This document shows, piece by piece, positions 1-9,178 of a DNA stretch of 64,000 nucleotides. A program made the translations under genes and the position numbers. The DNA is from SZUA-309 sp965215995 (GTDB taxonomy: Bacteria > Pseudomonadota > Gammaproteobacteria > Pseudomonadales > Azotimanducaceae): positions 4,278,001 through 4,342,000 of the forward strand of contig OZ244128.1 in NCBI GenBank assembly GCA_965215995.1, read 5' to 3'. The notes under the pieces were generated by a model, which did no database searches, was not told the DNA's origin, and was given only the letters and a program-made list of their open reading frames with translations. Each line of letters opens with the position of its first letter. Positions within the stretch are counted from its first letter, which is position 1.

Positions 1-109
1 ACGAGCGGAAAAACGAGATGGTGAACTAGGGCTTTTTCCGTCACACGCAGCTTTCACGACGAGGGTCTCAGGCATACGATCTACCTCACGACAAACATAG
101 GAGCATTCC

Positions 110-964
110 ATGGAACGGTTATTCGTGCTTCTGTTGGTGGGTAGTGTCGCTCAGCTTTCTTTTGGAGCGAGCTCAGATGATGCTCTCGCCTGTGTAGAAC
201 GGGACGTGGTTCAGACATTAGTGGGCAATCCGGGCGAAGGCGCTGTCCGGATTTCCCGTGAGTGGCCTGCACGATTTCCGCCGATACAGGTTCCCGATGA
301 GTTCGCGCTGATTGGCAGCCGAAGCTCCAACTACTTCACCCTCGTTTCCTTCAAGTCCAAGCTTTCCGGCGAAGCAGCGCGGGATTCATTGCGTGTTTCG
401 TTCGTCGACGATGAATGGCAGTTTCCAGAGTCATCGCGTCAGCGTGTCAGGGGAGGATTCCAGAATCCTACCTTGACGAAGGCGCAGGAAGCGCTGAGCG
501 CGTGTCATGACAGACATGGCCAACTAACGGCGATGTTCTCTCCGGCGTCGGAGGAAGCCACATACATCGTTCTGATGGGCTCAATGAAAGCGTCGGGTAT
601 GTCATGCAGTCAGATGTACGGCAGAGGTATGGCCATTGGTGGTGAGACGGAGATCCTGCCGAACCTGACGCTACCTGATGATGCAGCAACAGCCGTCATC
701 GGCGGAGCGGGCATCAGCAGCAGCGGAGACGCCGCGTCAACACGTATCCAAGTTGAAACGGACCTGTCACCAACTGATCAGCTCGAGTTCTTCGGTAGAC
801 AGCTGATAGATCAAGAATGGCAGCAGGAAGCAGAATGGGTAGGCAGGATCGTGTCTGGATCCGCGTGGATCTCCAGGGACGGTGCGAAGAGCGGTCTGCT
901 TAGGATCCAGCGACAAGAAAACAACCTGTTCAAGTTGGACTTTCAAGTCGTCCGGTTGAATTGA
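110..964 (+). CDS. secreted protein of unknown function
   Basis: I do not recognise a family. The first 20 or so residues are a clear signal peptide (LFVLLLVG core, likely cleavage after SFGA), so the 284-residue product should be exported. The mature part has three cysteines and no membrane segment. An AGGAG at 99-103 sits six bases before the ATG and supports this start. It is a single gene, with nothing in the sequence to tie it to its converging neighbour. Confidence 0.75.
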   Translation: MERLFVLLLVGSVAQLSFGASSDDALACVERDVVQTLVGNPGEGAVRISREWPARFPPIQVPDEFALIGSRSSNYFTLVSFKSKLSGEAARDSLRVSFVDDEWQFPESSRQRVRGGFQNPTLTKAQEALSACHDRHGQLTAMFSPASEEATYIVLMGSMKASGMSCSQMYGRGMAIGGETEILPNLTLPDDAATAVIGGAGISSSGDAASTRIQVETDLSPTDQLEFFGRQLIDQEWQQEAEWVGRIVSGSAWISRDGAKSGLLRIQRQENNLFKLDFQVVRLN

Positions 965-1040
965 GTTCGCGGGTCCACGAAATCAAAACATCAGGCAGTG
1001 TGACTCACGCGAAAGTGTCTCCGAACACCTGTCGTGGCTA

Positions 1041-1640
1041 TCAGGCCAACTCCCAGCCGATCGGAAGTTCGTTCGGAACCTTCCAACTAGGATCTGGTGT
1101 CCAATCGCGGTATTCCTGAGGCCACCATCGCTCGCCGGTTCGTAAGCGCGCAGAGATCCGCTGCGCTTCCGATCGAATCTGGACGACTCGTTCCGCACTC
1201 CATCGTCCTTCCTCTACGCGTTGTTCCATCAACTCGTCGTCCTTCAGCTCCCAGTTTCCATCCGGATAGACAATGAGGTCGAGTTCCAGATCCTGCGTGT
1301 CGTAGCCGATTGCGGTACGACGAAATGGCTCCTGCAGATTGATGTACCAGCACAAGAACTCACGATTCGAACCGTGCCAGAAGTGCCAGATAGCATACGC
1401 ATCCTCGGGCCGCTGAATCATAAGGCAGCCGTGTCCTTGCCAGCGATCGCGTTCGGACCAGGGGTGCGTGCCACTCGGCGTTGGCCACTCGCCTTCGGGG
1501 AAGCTAAATGGGGCTCCTTCGGGGATGTAAGAGACTAACTGTTCGGGAGAGTCTTCGACGATCATCACGAGCGTACCCAGCCATGGACCGTTCTCGAGAA
1601 CTTCTCGCCTCACCACCCACTCGCCCTCTGACCAGCTCAA
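1041..1640 (-). CDS. DUF402-domain protein
   Basis: A 199-residue cytosolic protein. The central part (about residues 90-150) matches the DUF402 pattern: a WYINLQEP segment, then a GYDTQDLELDL strand and an acidic YPDGNWELKDDEL segment. Known members of this fold include nucleoside di- and triphosphate phosphatases, but most are uncharacterised, so the exact reaction is open. It lies just downstream of the YHYH lipoprotein gene on the same strand (gap of about 10 bases), so the two may be co-transcribed. Confidence 0.7.
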   Translation of the reverse strand: MSWSEGEWVVRREVLENGPWLGTLVMIVEDSPEQLVSYIPEGAPFSFPEGEWPTPSGTHPWSERDRWQGHGCLMIQRPEDAYAIWHFWHGSNREFLCWYINLQEPFRRTAIGYDTQDLELDLIVYPDGNWELKDDELMEQRVEEGRWSAERVVQIRSEAQRISARLRTGERWWPQEYRDWTPDPSWKVPNELPIGWELA

Positions 1641-1651
1641 CTGTATTCCTC

Positions 1652-2620
1652 TTACTTCCCAAAGCTCCCGTCAACGATACCCTTGAAGCAGCGCATCGTG
1701 TGGGGATAGGACCGTGTGACGTAGTACCCGTATTGACCATCTACTGTCATGCCATTGCATTCGTCCAGATCACCCGCGTCGGTCCACTCCCAGTCTGAGT
1801 TGTAGAACCCATCCGGAATTCCGCCGGGTCCTACTGTCGCATCACGTACCTCAGTCTTTAGCGTGTAGCCGCTGAGGGCTTCGCGGACTTGTCCGGTATC
1901 CTGATCGAAGAAATAGGGGCCGTAGATCGGAAAACCATCGGCTGCGAACCCGATAACGGGCGACCCTTCAGGCCCCGGGAAGTCGTCATACATGGCCAGT
2001 GGTTCGCCGTGATAGTGATAGGTGCCATCAGGCTGTGTATGTGCGTGATGGGTATCGTGGGCAAAGAACCCGTCTGAAGTGAGCGGGTTTATCAGCCAGT
2101 CGTTGTCGTCTGAGCACCCCGCTGGAGTGTTCTGTGCGCCGTTCCAGCAGCCTGCTGAAAGCACGTCGATGACGACGCCATTGAGCATGATACCGTCCCA
2201 TAATCCGTGCGACAGCGCTGTATTCCGACCGGCGAGGGTAGGGTTGCGCGGGACAACTACTTCCAGGATCTGTTCACTGGTTGGCGTGGCGAACATGGCA
2301 TCATCGTTGAAGTCGTGATTTGGAATAACGTTGCTCGTGAGCACACAAGTCTCACTGCCTGCCGCAACAGCGAGTGAACCGTTGAAGCCTATGCTCCGGT
2401 TTACATCGACGACTGCGCTGGCGTATTGATTGTCGTATTCAGCGCAGTCCACCTCGCGGCTCTCGAAAACTGCATTGGTAATGTCAATGCTGGCCTCATC
2501 ATCAGTCGGCGATGACGCTGACGTGTCTGTGGCAGCTTGGCTGTTTGAAGAGCCTGAACCGCCTCCACAACCAGATAATGTGGTTCCCAGCAAGACGAAA
2601 CATAGAAACCTCATGAACAC
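1652..2620 (-). CDS. YHYH-domain lipoprotein
   Basis: A 322-residue exported protein. The N-terminus ends in a lipobox (LSGC) followed by a Gly/Ser-rich linker, which indicates a lipid-anchored protein. The C-terminal half carries the signature TYHYHGEP and the following GFAADGFPIYGPY segment of the YHYH family. That family is common in marine bacteria and has no firm biochemical role. A putative promoter region is shared with the divergent hydrolase gene at 2722. Confidence 0.85.
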   Translation of the reverse strand: MFMRFLCFVLLGTTLSGCGGGSGSSNSQAATDTSASSPTDDEASIDITNAVFESREVDCAEYDNQYASAVVDVNRSIGFNGSLAVAAGSETCVLTSNVIPNHDFNDDAMFATPTSEQILEVVVPRNPTLAGRNTALSHGLWDGIMLNGVVIDVLSAGCWNGAQNTPAGCSDDNDWLINPLTSDGFFAHDTHHAHTQPDGTYHYHGEPLAMYDDFPGPEGSPVIGFAADGFPIYGPYFFDQDTGQVREALSGYTLKTEVRDATVGPGGIPDGFYNSDWEWTDAGDLDECNGMTVDGQYGYYVTRSYPHTMRCFKGIVDGSFGK

Positions 2621-2721
2621 TGACCTTCTCCTTTCGCGTCGAGTTCATGAGATATACGATTGTTGCGAGGGATTCCGTCGGTCACAAACTTCGATATAGT
2701 TGACCCAGCGGAACGAGTGCG

Positions 2722-3705
2722 GTGGCGATCTCTCGTCCTGGTTTTTCGAACCGATCAGGTGCCCTGTTTGTGAAGCTCTTCAAGTGGACTTGTGGTGCGA
2801 TATTGCTCGCATTTCTTCTGCTCGTATTATCGTCTTTCTATGTAACCGAGCAGATGATGAGACCCGGGTTTTACGAACTTCGAACGCCCGCGCAGGGTCT
2901 CCTCCCGAGAGATGGCCTGGTAGATCCCAAACAGAGCTTCGGACTGACATTTGAGAATGTAGAATTTCCCGCCGTAGATGGAAAGACGCTCCGCGGATGG
3001 TTCATACCGACTGATGAAGACTCCGTAGTGATTATCGCCGCTCATGGCGGTGGGTCCGATCGGCGCTCATTCCTATCGTTTGCTCCGACGCTTCACGAAG
3101 CGGGCTACCCGGTGTTGTTGTTCGACAACCGTGAGCATGGGATCAGTGACGGCATCGGACTCGGGATGAGTCTAGGGATGCGCGAATCAGAGGACATCGT
3201 AAGTGCCGTTGATTTCCTGGAATCACGAGGATTCAGCAGTTTCGGCACAATTGGCAGTTCCCAAGGCGCAACAAGCGCAATACTGGCTGCGGCGAACGAT
3301 CAGCGAATTGCTTTGGTTGTCGCCCAAGGAACTGGCACAGACCTCGAAGACATGATGGAGGCAAACCCGGCGTTGAGTCGTGCGCCGAGATGGCTGCTTT
3401 CAGCCTTTGCGATGCACTACTACTACCGGCAGGGCGCACCGTGGTCGGTTATTCGCCAAGGCGGTGTCTGGCCCATAGACGTCATCCATGAAATAGCACC
3501 GCGCCCACTTCTTCTAATTCAGGGAGAAAACGACGAAATGGCACCCCTTCCGCTCGCACGCCAGATTTTCGAGGCTGCAGGCGAACCCAAGTCACTTTGG
3601 GTTGTAGAAGGCGCTGGTCATCGGGGCCTGAGGCAGTCGGCTGGAGGAGAATGCGAACGACGGGTTGTCGAGTTTCTCCGCGCACACCTTCCACTCGACG
3701 AGTGA
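2722..3705 (+). CDS. membrane-anchored alpha/beta hydrolase
   Basis: A 327-residue serine hydrolase of the alpha/beta fold. One N-terminal membrane segment (about residues 20-42) is followed by an exposed hydrolase domain. Catalytic triad candidates are Ser in GSSQGA, Asp in GENDEMAP and His in GAGHRG, in the expected order. HGGG forms the usual oxyanion-side loop. The substrate cannot be read from sequence; close families include acyl esterases and dipeptidyl-peptidase-like hydrolases. A GTG start at 2722 is used here; a GTG at 2770, nearer the membrane segment, is also possible. The stop lies next to the Shine-Dalgarno of the HAD gene, so they are probably one operon. Confidence 0.85.
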   Translation: MAISRPGFSNRSGALFVKLFKWTCGAILLAFLLLVLSSFYVTEQMMRPGFYELRTPAQGLLPRDGLVDPKQSFGLTFENVEFPAVDGKTLRGWFIPTDEDSVVIIAAHGGGSDRRSFLSFAPTLHEAGYPVLLFDNREHGISDGIGLGMSLGMRESEDIVSAVDFLESRGFSSFGTIGSSQGATSAILAAANDQRIALVVAQGTGTDLEDMMEANPALSRAPRWLLSAFAMHYYYRQGAPWSVIRQGGVWPIDVIHEIAPRPLLLIQGENDEMAPLPLARQIFEAAGEPKSLWVVEGAGHRGLRQSAGGECERRVVEFLRAHLPLDE

Positions 3706-3716
3706 GAGGAGATGTG

Positions 3717-4367
3717 ATGATGAAGTACGAAACCATCATCTGGGACTGGAACGGAACTTTGTTGGATGATGTCGCGCTAGCGTTGGACATTGTGAACGAC
3801 ATCCTCCGTGACCATGATTTAGACAGCCTCACCCCCGAGCGTTACCAAGACATCTTCGACTTTCCTGTTCAGCTCTACTACGAACGAGCGGGTATGAACT
3901 TCGTTGAGATCTCTTTCGAGACCATAAGCAATAGATACTGTCGGGAGTTTGAAGAAAAGATCGAAAGCACTCGACTGTTCTCTGATGCCCAAGCAGCATT
4001 GGCAGTGATCGCAGAATCCGGTGTTCGACAGTTCGTTCTCTCGTCGACTGAACACGAGGCGCTCGTGAGAATGGTGACGAATTTGGGCGTTGCGCAGGCG
4101 TTTCATGCGATCCAGGGGATGCCTGATGGTTTCGCAAGAGGCAAAACCGGCGTTGGGCGTGTCCTGCTCCAATCTCACAAGATCAACCCGCGCAGCTCAG
4201 TTATGATCGGCGATACTCGCCACGATTGGGAGGTTGCAGAGAGCCTGGGTATGGACTGCCTGTTGGTGTCCACCGGTCACCAATCTTCCGTTCGTCTGTC
4301 ATCAGTTGGTTGTCCAGTACTTGATTCAGCAAGCGAAGTGGTCAACTACTTGAAGGATCGACACTGA
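3717..4367 (+). CDS. HAD-superfamily hydrolase (phosphoglycolate phosphatase-like)
   Basis: A 216-residue HAD phosphatase. Motif I is DWNGTLLDD near the N-terminus, motif II is the Ser in VLSSTE, and the acidic motif IV is GDTRHDWEVA. An alpha-helical cap sits between motifs I and II, which is the class I layout typical of phosphoglycolate phosphatases. The start was set at the ATG preceded by GAGAGGAG at 3704-3711. The physiological phosphate ester is unknown. Confidence 0.8.
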   Translation: MMKYETIIWDWNGTLLDDVALALDIVNDILRDHDLDSLTPERYQDIFDFPVQLYYERAGMNFVEISFETISNRYCREFEEKIESTRLFSDAQAALAVIAESGVRQFVLSSTEHEALVRMVTNLGVAQAFHAIQGMPDGFARGKTGVGRVLLQSHKINPRSSVMIGDTRHDWEVAESLGMDCLLVSTGHQSSVRLSSVGCPVLDSASEVVNYLKDRH

Positions 4368-4420
4368 GAGCCGCCAACCCGAGCTTCTTCGGCTACTAGT
4401 CAATCGAATATGTTTGACCC

Positions 4421-5143
4421 ATGAGTGAATCGCACCCGAAGGGCGTTCTGTTTGATCTAGACGATACGCTCATAGCATACGATGCTGTAGCGGATGAGAG
4501 TTGGTCGACCGTCTGTACTGAGTTTTCAGAGGATCTGCAAACGGCAGAAGAACTGTTCCGCTCGATCTTCGAAACACGTTCTTGGTTCTGGTCTGATTCT
4601 GAACGCCACCGACGTGGCCGCAATGATCTCGAAACAGCGCGAATAGAAGTCGTTGCCACAGCTCTAGATGCAGTTGGGCGACGAGATGACAATCTGGCGC
4701 GAGAGATAGCAGGGTCTTGCTCTGCCATCCGGGACCAGAACATCCATCTGCTCCCTGGAGCAATAGAAGTACTCAATTACTTTCGAGAAAGAAGAACACC
4801 GGTGGTCCTCGCAACCAACGGCACAAAACTACGCCAGCGCGATAAGATCGAACGCTTTGGCCTTGCCGACTACTTCGACGAGATAATCATCGAAGGAGAG
4901 CAGGGTGTTGGGAAGCCAGATGAATCGATTTATCTTGCGGCACTATCAGTGATGCGTGCGGAGCCGCAAGATGTATGGTCGGTAGGTGATAACCTCGAAT
5001 GGGATGTGATCGCCCCGAAAGGTCTGGGCATGATCGGAATCTGGCATGACTACACACGAAGCGGTCTGCCTGACAGCGTCGATCAGACGCCTGATCGAAC
5101 CATCCACAAGATCTCAGAACTGACAGAGCTACTGGTGGATTGA
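4421..5143 (+). CDS. HAD-superfamily hydrolase, subfamily IA
   Basis: A 240-residue HAD phosphatase with all core motifs: FDLDDTL (motif I), LATNGT (motif II), the Lys in GVGKPDE (motif III) and GDNLEWDV (motif IV). It resembles the YjjG or haloacid dehalogenase-like group acting on small phosphate esters. It is the second HAD gene in a row but is not closely similar to the first, so this is probably not a recent tandem duplication. Its end overlaps the following acetyltransferase start by four bases, suggesting translational coupling. Confidence 0.8.
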   Translation: MSESHPKGVLFDLDDTLIAYDAVADESWSTVCTEFSEDLQTAEELFRSIFETRSWFWSDSERHRRGRNDLETARIEVVATALDAVGRRDDNLAREIAGSCSAIRDQNIHLLPGAIEVLNYFRERRTPVVLATNGTKLRQRDKIERFGLADYFDEIIIEGEQGVGKPDESIYLAALSVMRAEPQDVWSVGDNLEWDVIAPKGLGMIGIWHDYTRSGLPDSVDQTPDRTIHKISELTELLVD

Positions 5144-5663
5144 TGGAGAAATCATCCAAGCCTGGAGACTACCAGCTCATGAGATTTCGCCTGTTTGAAA
5201 ACAGCGACCTTGCTCAGTATCTATATTGGGTTAATCAAAGAGAGATCTGGGAGGTCGACAATCCCGGACCGTTCGAAATCCGAACTGCGGAGTCATTCTC
5301 GGAGCAATGGGAAAGGATCGTGGGCTGGCAACGTAGCTGGATCATCGAGTCGGATGGTCGAGGCATCGGGTACATAGGGTTCGTTTCAGACGAGCGGGAT
5401 GACTTGACTGACGAGTTCTTCATAGTCAAGGAGAGACGGGCGAGTGGCGAAAAGGCCATGGCAGAGTGGCAATGGAGTGGCTTTTCGAGCAAGCAAGGCG
5501 TTTCGGGCTGTCGAAAGTCACCGGGCAGGTACTGGGCAACAACAGTCGAGCATTGGCGTTCTACGGTAAGCTCGGGTTTAGAGTAGTGGCTGAGCAGGAA
5601 CCGAAGTTCGAAAGGGGCGGGCGGGTTTACTCAACACTTCTCATCGAAAAGTCACTCGACTAA
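5140..5663 (+). pseudogene. GNAT-family N-acetyltransferase, frameshifted
   Basis: Two consecutive reading frames together make one GNAT protein. The first frame from 5140 gives the N-terminal half up to FFIVKERRASGEKAMAEW. The second frame, picked up near 5466, gives the typical C-terminal half with WLFEQARRFGLSKV, VLGNNSRALAFYGKLGF and a final strand. Neither half is a complete GNAT alone. A one-base shift around 5455-5475 explains both, either a real inactivating mutation or a base-calling error. The start overlaps the HAD gene stop. Confidence 0.75.
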
Positions 5664-5669
5664 CCGACT

Positions 5670-6122
5670 TTGGCCGGACATACAGGCATTGAGAGACGAA
5701 ACCACTGGATAAGACCGTTTGTTGGTTTAGCCGAGTATGGCGTTTTGAAGAGAACTCAAGTCATCGCGAACTTTGTAGTCTACTCCGGCAGTGAGATTCT
5801 GATCCAATGCGGCTTTCAGGTGCTCGGTTCAGCTTGTGACTCATCTTTTCCATTGAGTGATGGAGGGAAGTTTGTTTTTGTTCATAGCTGTCATGGAGAT
5901 CAATGCCAGATCGATGTTTCTTACTACCGCCAGGACGACTGCGTGGCATCTCGGCAACTCGAGGTTCCAGTTAATCGAACGAAGACCAGATGGAAGCAGG
6001 CGCCGCTTGGTTCAAGCTACATGATGTACTATCGATGTTGTCGGGAGATTTGGGACGAAGACAACTTGACCAGAGAACAGAAAAAAATCCGTCGCCGTGC
6101 CGCTACCAGAGAACGATGCTAA
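5670..6122 (+). CDS. doubtful open frame between GNAT and purC
   Basis: A 150-codon open frame with a TTG start and many cysteines that overlaps the purC start by seven bases. I recognise no domain and see no good ribosome binding site. It may be a decayed gene or chance; it is listed because the 450-base stretch otherwise holds nothing I can name. Confidence 0.2.
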   Translation: MAGHTGIERRNHWIRPFVGLAEYGVLKRTQVIANFVVYSGSEILIQCGFQVLGSACDSSFPLSDGGKFVFVHSCHGDQCQIDVSYYRQDDCVASRQLEVPVNRTKTRWKQAPLGSSYMMYYRCCREIWDEDNLTREQKKIRRRAATRERC

Positions 6123-7168
6123 ACGAACAAGAGATACGCGAACTTGTGGCCACTCATGGTGCCACCGTGAACGAAGGTCGTCCCGTCAGACAGCTGATCG
6201 ACGACGGTGAGCTTCCACGTCTGTCCGGCTGCACCGTGCTCGAGGGCAAGGTGTCCGATTCCGTGTTCGGTGACGAATTGAAGACCTCGTCCGGGAAGCC
6301 GATCCGTCTGATGTATCGAAACAACCGGATCTCTACCCACGACGTGAATCGGGGGGCGATACCTTTCAAAGATCAGGTCCTGGCTTTCAACCACGATCAT
6401 ATGCACCGGCTCGTGAAGCCGGTCCTGGGTTCTTCGCAGTTCGAAGTCGAAGGGTTATCGCCAGCCTCGACAGTGATCCCTGCCGAAAATCTAGAACTTA
6501 TAAAGGTAGAGAACGTCCTCCGCCTGTACATGGCGGAAAGTTCGACTTCGACCTCGTTGTACCAGCACTGGCTTGCCGCGAAAGAAAGCGGTAAGAGCAC
6601 GATGGACTACGCAGGCCACCAGCTAGACGTAAGCACGCTCGAGCCCAATGGATTGCTTCCCTACTTGATGGACACGCCGAGTACCAAAGCAGAAGTCGAC
6701 CAGACGACTGCCGTGGATTACCTCATCCAGGACGGGGTCATCACGGGTGGTCAGTACGCCCAGATCCGCAACGCGTCCCTGATGGCTTTCGGCATCGTCA
6801 CGCAGTATCTGGCGCAGAAGGGGATGGTGCTCGTCGACACCAAGCTCGAGCACGGGATCAACTCGGACGGTCAGATCGTATCGGCAGATGAGCTCTTTAC
6901 GATGGACTCGTCCCGCTTCTGGCGGGTGGACGAGGATGGGTCACTGCAGACCCGGGATGGCAAGCCGGTGTCGTTCTCTAAGGAGTTCGCCCGGGGTATG
7001 GTGAAAGAAAAGGGGCAGCAGTTTACTGACGAGCAAGCGAACGAGATTGCTGTTCGCTACATTCAGGGGCTACAGCACCTCACCGGTGAGCCGTTCGAAC
7101 CGGATTTGCGCCCGCGAGATCAGCGCATCATCGAGTCCACCAACCTCGTTCTGGATTCCCTGTTGTAG
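6116..7168 (+). CDS. purC: phosphoribosylaminoimidazole-succinocarboxamide (SAICAR) synthase
   Basis: Purine biosynthesis enzyme that joins aspartate to CAIR using ATP, in the cytosol. Family signatures are visible: the strand containing LEGKVSD, MYRNNRISTHDV near residue 65, the LVDTKLEHG motif, and the SADELFTMDSSRFW segment that corresponds to the usual DE-TPDSSR stretch. At 350 residues it is the long form seen in several gammaproteobacteria rather than the roughly 237-residue E. coli type. The ATG at 6116 was chosen because homology begins there; an upstream in-frame extension from 5990 has no family similarity. Confidence 0.9.
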   Translation: MLNEQEIRELVATHGATVNEGRPVRQLIDDGELPRLSGCTVLEGKVSDSVFGDELKTSSGKPIRLMYRNNRISTHDVNRGAIPFKDQVLAFNHDHMHRLVKPVLGSSQFEVEGLSPASTVIPAENLELIKVENVLRLYMAESSTSTSLYQHWLAAKESGKSTMDYAGHQLDVSTLEPNGLLPYLMDTPSTKAEVDQTTAVDYLIQDGVITGGQYAQIRNASLMAFGIVTQYLAQKGMVLVDTKLEHGINSDGQIVSADELFTMDSSRFWRVDEDGSLQTRDGKPVSFSKEFARGMVKEKGQQFTDEQANEIAVRYIQGLQHLTGEPFEPDLRPRDQRIIESTNLVLDSLL

Positions 7169-7238
7169 GGTTGGACGGCCTCTGTTTCGTTGTTCAGCAA
7201 GCCTGTTTTTCAAGCGGCCATCCGTCATCTCGTGTTTG

Positions 7239-7610
7239 CTATTTTTCTTTGACGACGTGCGTGATACCGCCTCCGTGATCAAGAGACTCCCATGACATCT
7301 CATCACCTTCGTATGTCAGGATCTTCAGTCGGCCTGGGATACTCCCTTTCATGTAAATGATATTTTCTTCGCAGGCATAGTCCCCAGTTGCATCGATTTC
7401 GGGAGTGGTTTTCTGAAACCGAACCTTGCCATCTGCCATGAAATCCCAGGACTGACTGTCGTCAGCAATACGATTGCCCGCAAATTCCACGTGTGATTGC
7501 TGCCACTTGCCGACAATGTCTTCGGCACACGCGGCAAACGCAGTGCCGGGAGCAGCAATGGTGATGGTGAGTATCGAGTAAACTAGCCAGTGCTTTGAGC
7601 TGATTTTCAC
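7239..7610 (-). CDS. small secreted protein, lipocalin-like pattern
   Basis: A 123-residue protein with an obvious signal peptide (ending GTAFA before ACAEDIVGKW). The mature part has the short beta-strand rhythm of small lipocalin-like or META-like domains: GKWQQSHVEF, DSQSWDFMADGKVRFQ, GDYACEENIIYMKG. Two cysteines could form a disulfide. No firm family assignment. It is convergent with purC and divergent from argG. Confidence 0.65.
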   Translation of the reverse strand: MKISSKHWLVYSILTITIAAPGTAFAACAEDIVGKWQQSHVEFAGNRIADDSQSWDFMADGKVRFQKTTPEIDATGDYACEENIIYMKGSIPGRLKILTYEGDEMSWESLDHGGGITHVVKEK

Positions 7611-7813
7611 AAAGATACTCCGTGTTAGTTAACTGAGAGCCTCAGAGCGATCATACAACGCGATGTCACTTCGACCATAGCGCCAGGCTATCCGATGCTT
7701 TGAAGACGAAACACATCCGGGCATCTGTTCAGAAAATCTATGGTTAGCGCTATGCTTGCGAAATGATGCTAACGACCGTACGCCGTAGCGACTGACACGC
7801 GTCCTTGAAATAG

Positions 7814-7872
7814 GAGGCGGATAGGTTGCTGCCTCAAAAGAACCTCGATAGGCAGTGCCTACCGGGGTTTTT
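7814..7872 (+). promoter_or_regulatory. attenuator-like leader before argG
   Basis: A stem at 7843-7867 (arms CCTCGATAGGC and GCCTACCGGGG, loop AGT) is followed directly by a T run at 7868-7872, the form of an intrinsic terminator, only 22 bases before the argG ATG. An upstream CTGCC (7829-7833) can pair either with GGCAG inside the terminator arm (7851-7855) or, as part of CTGCCTC, with GAGGC at 7814-7818. These are mutually exclusive folds, as in transcription attenuation. Seen by eye only; no ligand or leader peptide was identified. Confidence 0.45.
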
Positions 7873-8019
7873 CGTTTTTCTAGGAGAGTCTAAATGAGAA
7901 TTGAAGATCTTGAAGGCCAAAAAGTCGGAATCTGTGTATCTGGTGGCCTGGACAGTAAAACCGTGGCGCATGTTTTACGCACTGCCGGGGTTGATGTGGT
8001 CTGTTTCACCGCGGACCTA

Positions 8020-9175
8020 GTGTAGTGTCCCTTAAGTAACTTTCTAAATGATTTGTGGTCTAACTGGGTATCCTATTGCAAATCGAGGATGTCAGATGGG
8101 CCGACGCAACCAGGTCATCAAGGTCAGTGAACGAGATAGGGAGCAGCTGGAAGCGATTGCCCGATCGCGGAGCCTGCCGCACGGGTTGGTCACTCGGGCG
8201 AAGATTGTGTTGCACTCAGCGAATGGGCTGGGGAGCAATGACATTGCCAAGCTGTGTGATGTAAGCCCGCAGACGGTGTCGCATTGGCGACGACGCTATC
8301 GCACGCTCGGTGTCGCGGGTTTACACGATGAGCTCAAGTCTGGGCGGCCGCGCAGTATTGATGACGAGCAAGTGGCGGAGTTGATTCGCAAGGTGCTCGA
8401 AGAGAAGCCTAAGGGAGCAACCCACTGGAGTGTGCGCAGCGTTGCAGAGGAAACAGGGGTCTCCAAAAGTCAGGTGCAGCGGTACTTCCAGTTGTTCGGT
8501 CTCCAGCCACATCGCAGCCAATCGTTCAAGCTTTCGACGGACCCGTTCTTTGTTGAGAAGGTCCGGGACATCTGTGGCTTGTATCTGAATCCGCCCGATA
8601 AAGCGCTGGTCCTGTGCGTCGATGAAAAGAGTCAGATCCAGGCGCTCGAGCGGACCCAGCCGATGTTGCCGATGGGACTAGGCTATGTCGAAGGGGTGAC
8701 CCACGATTATGAGCGCCACGGCACGACGACGCTGTTCGCGGCACTGAACATTGCCACCGGCGAAGTGCTCACGCAGTGTAAACCTAGACATCGTCATCAG
8801 GAGTATCTGAGCTTTCTTCGACACATCGATCAGAACGTTCCTGAAGATCTGGATGTCCACCTGGTGGTCGATAACTACGCCACGCACAAGAGCCCTAAGG
8901 TCAAAGCCTGGTTGGCGAAACGGCCTCGCTACCATGTGCACTACACGCCTACCTATGCGTCCTGGCTCAATCAGGTCGAGCGCTGGTTCGGGATCATCAC
9001 CCAACAGGCCATCCGACGCGGCTCTTTCAAGAGTGTGCGGGAACTCAAAGACCGCATCGATGAGTTCGTCGAGCAATACAACCGCAATAGCAAACCGTTT
9101 CAGTGGGTCGCTACCGCCGACTCAATACTGGCAAAAGTCGCCAGAATTGCGAAAGCTATTTCTGGGACGACACAC
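8020..9175 (+). mobile_element. IS630-family insertion sequence inside argG
   Basis: A 1,156-bp element with imperfect terminal inverted repeats (left GTGTAGTGTCCC, right end reading GTGTGTCGTCCC on the opposite strand, both continuing to CTTTC). It is flanked by a TA duplication at 8018-8019 and 9176-9177, the target preference of IS630/Tc1-mariner elements. It carries one transposase gene. The stop codon of that gene (TAG, 9176-9178) is built from the duplicated TA and the next argG base. Confidence 0.93.
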
Positions 9176-9178
9176 TAG
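8096..9178 (+). CDS. IS630-family transposase
   Basis: DDE transposase of 360 residues. An N-terminal helix-turn-helix (LGSNDIAKLCDVSPQTVSHW) and a second winged segment precede the catalytic core. The three acidic residues are the Asp in CVDEKSQ, the Asp in VVDNYATH and the Glu in LNQVERWFG, as usual for this family. The start at 8096 (MGRRNQ) is preferred over the upstream in-frame ATG at 8048. The gene is full length and appears active. Confidence 0.92.
   Translation: MGRRNQVIKVSERDREQLEAIARSRSLPHGLVTRAKIVLHSANGLGSNDIAKLCDVSPQTVSHWRRRYRTLGVAGLHDELKSGRPRSIDDEQVAELIRKVLEEKPKGATHWSVRSVAEETGVSKSQVQRYFQLFGLQPHRSQSFKLSTDPFFVEKVRDICGLYLNPPDKALVLCVDEKSQIQALERTQPMLPMGLGYVEGVTHDYERHGTTTLFAALNIATGEVLTQCKPRHRHQEYLSFLRHIDQNVPEDLDVHLVVDNYATHKSPKVKAWLAKRPRYHVHYTPTYASWLNQVERWFGIITQQAIRRGSFKSVRELKDRIDEFVEQYNRNSKPFQWVATADSILAKVARIAKAISGTTH

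Noticed and set aside
1..7610. Integron cassette array suggested by many small unrelated genes
   Set aside because: Genes lie on both strands, and I found no attC-like palindromes between them and no integrase.
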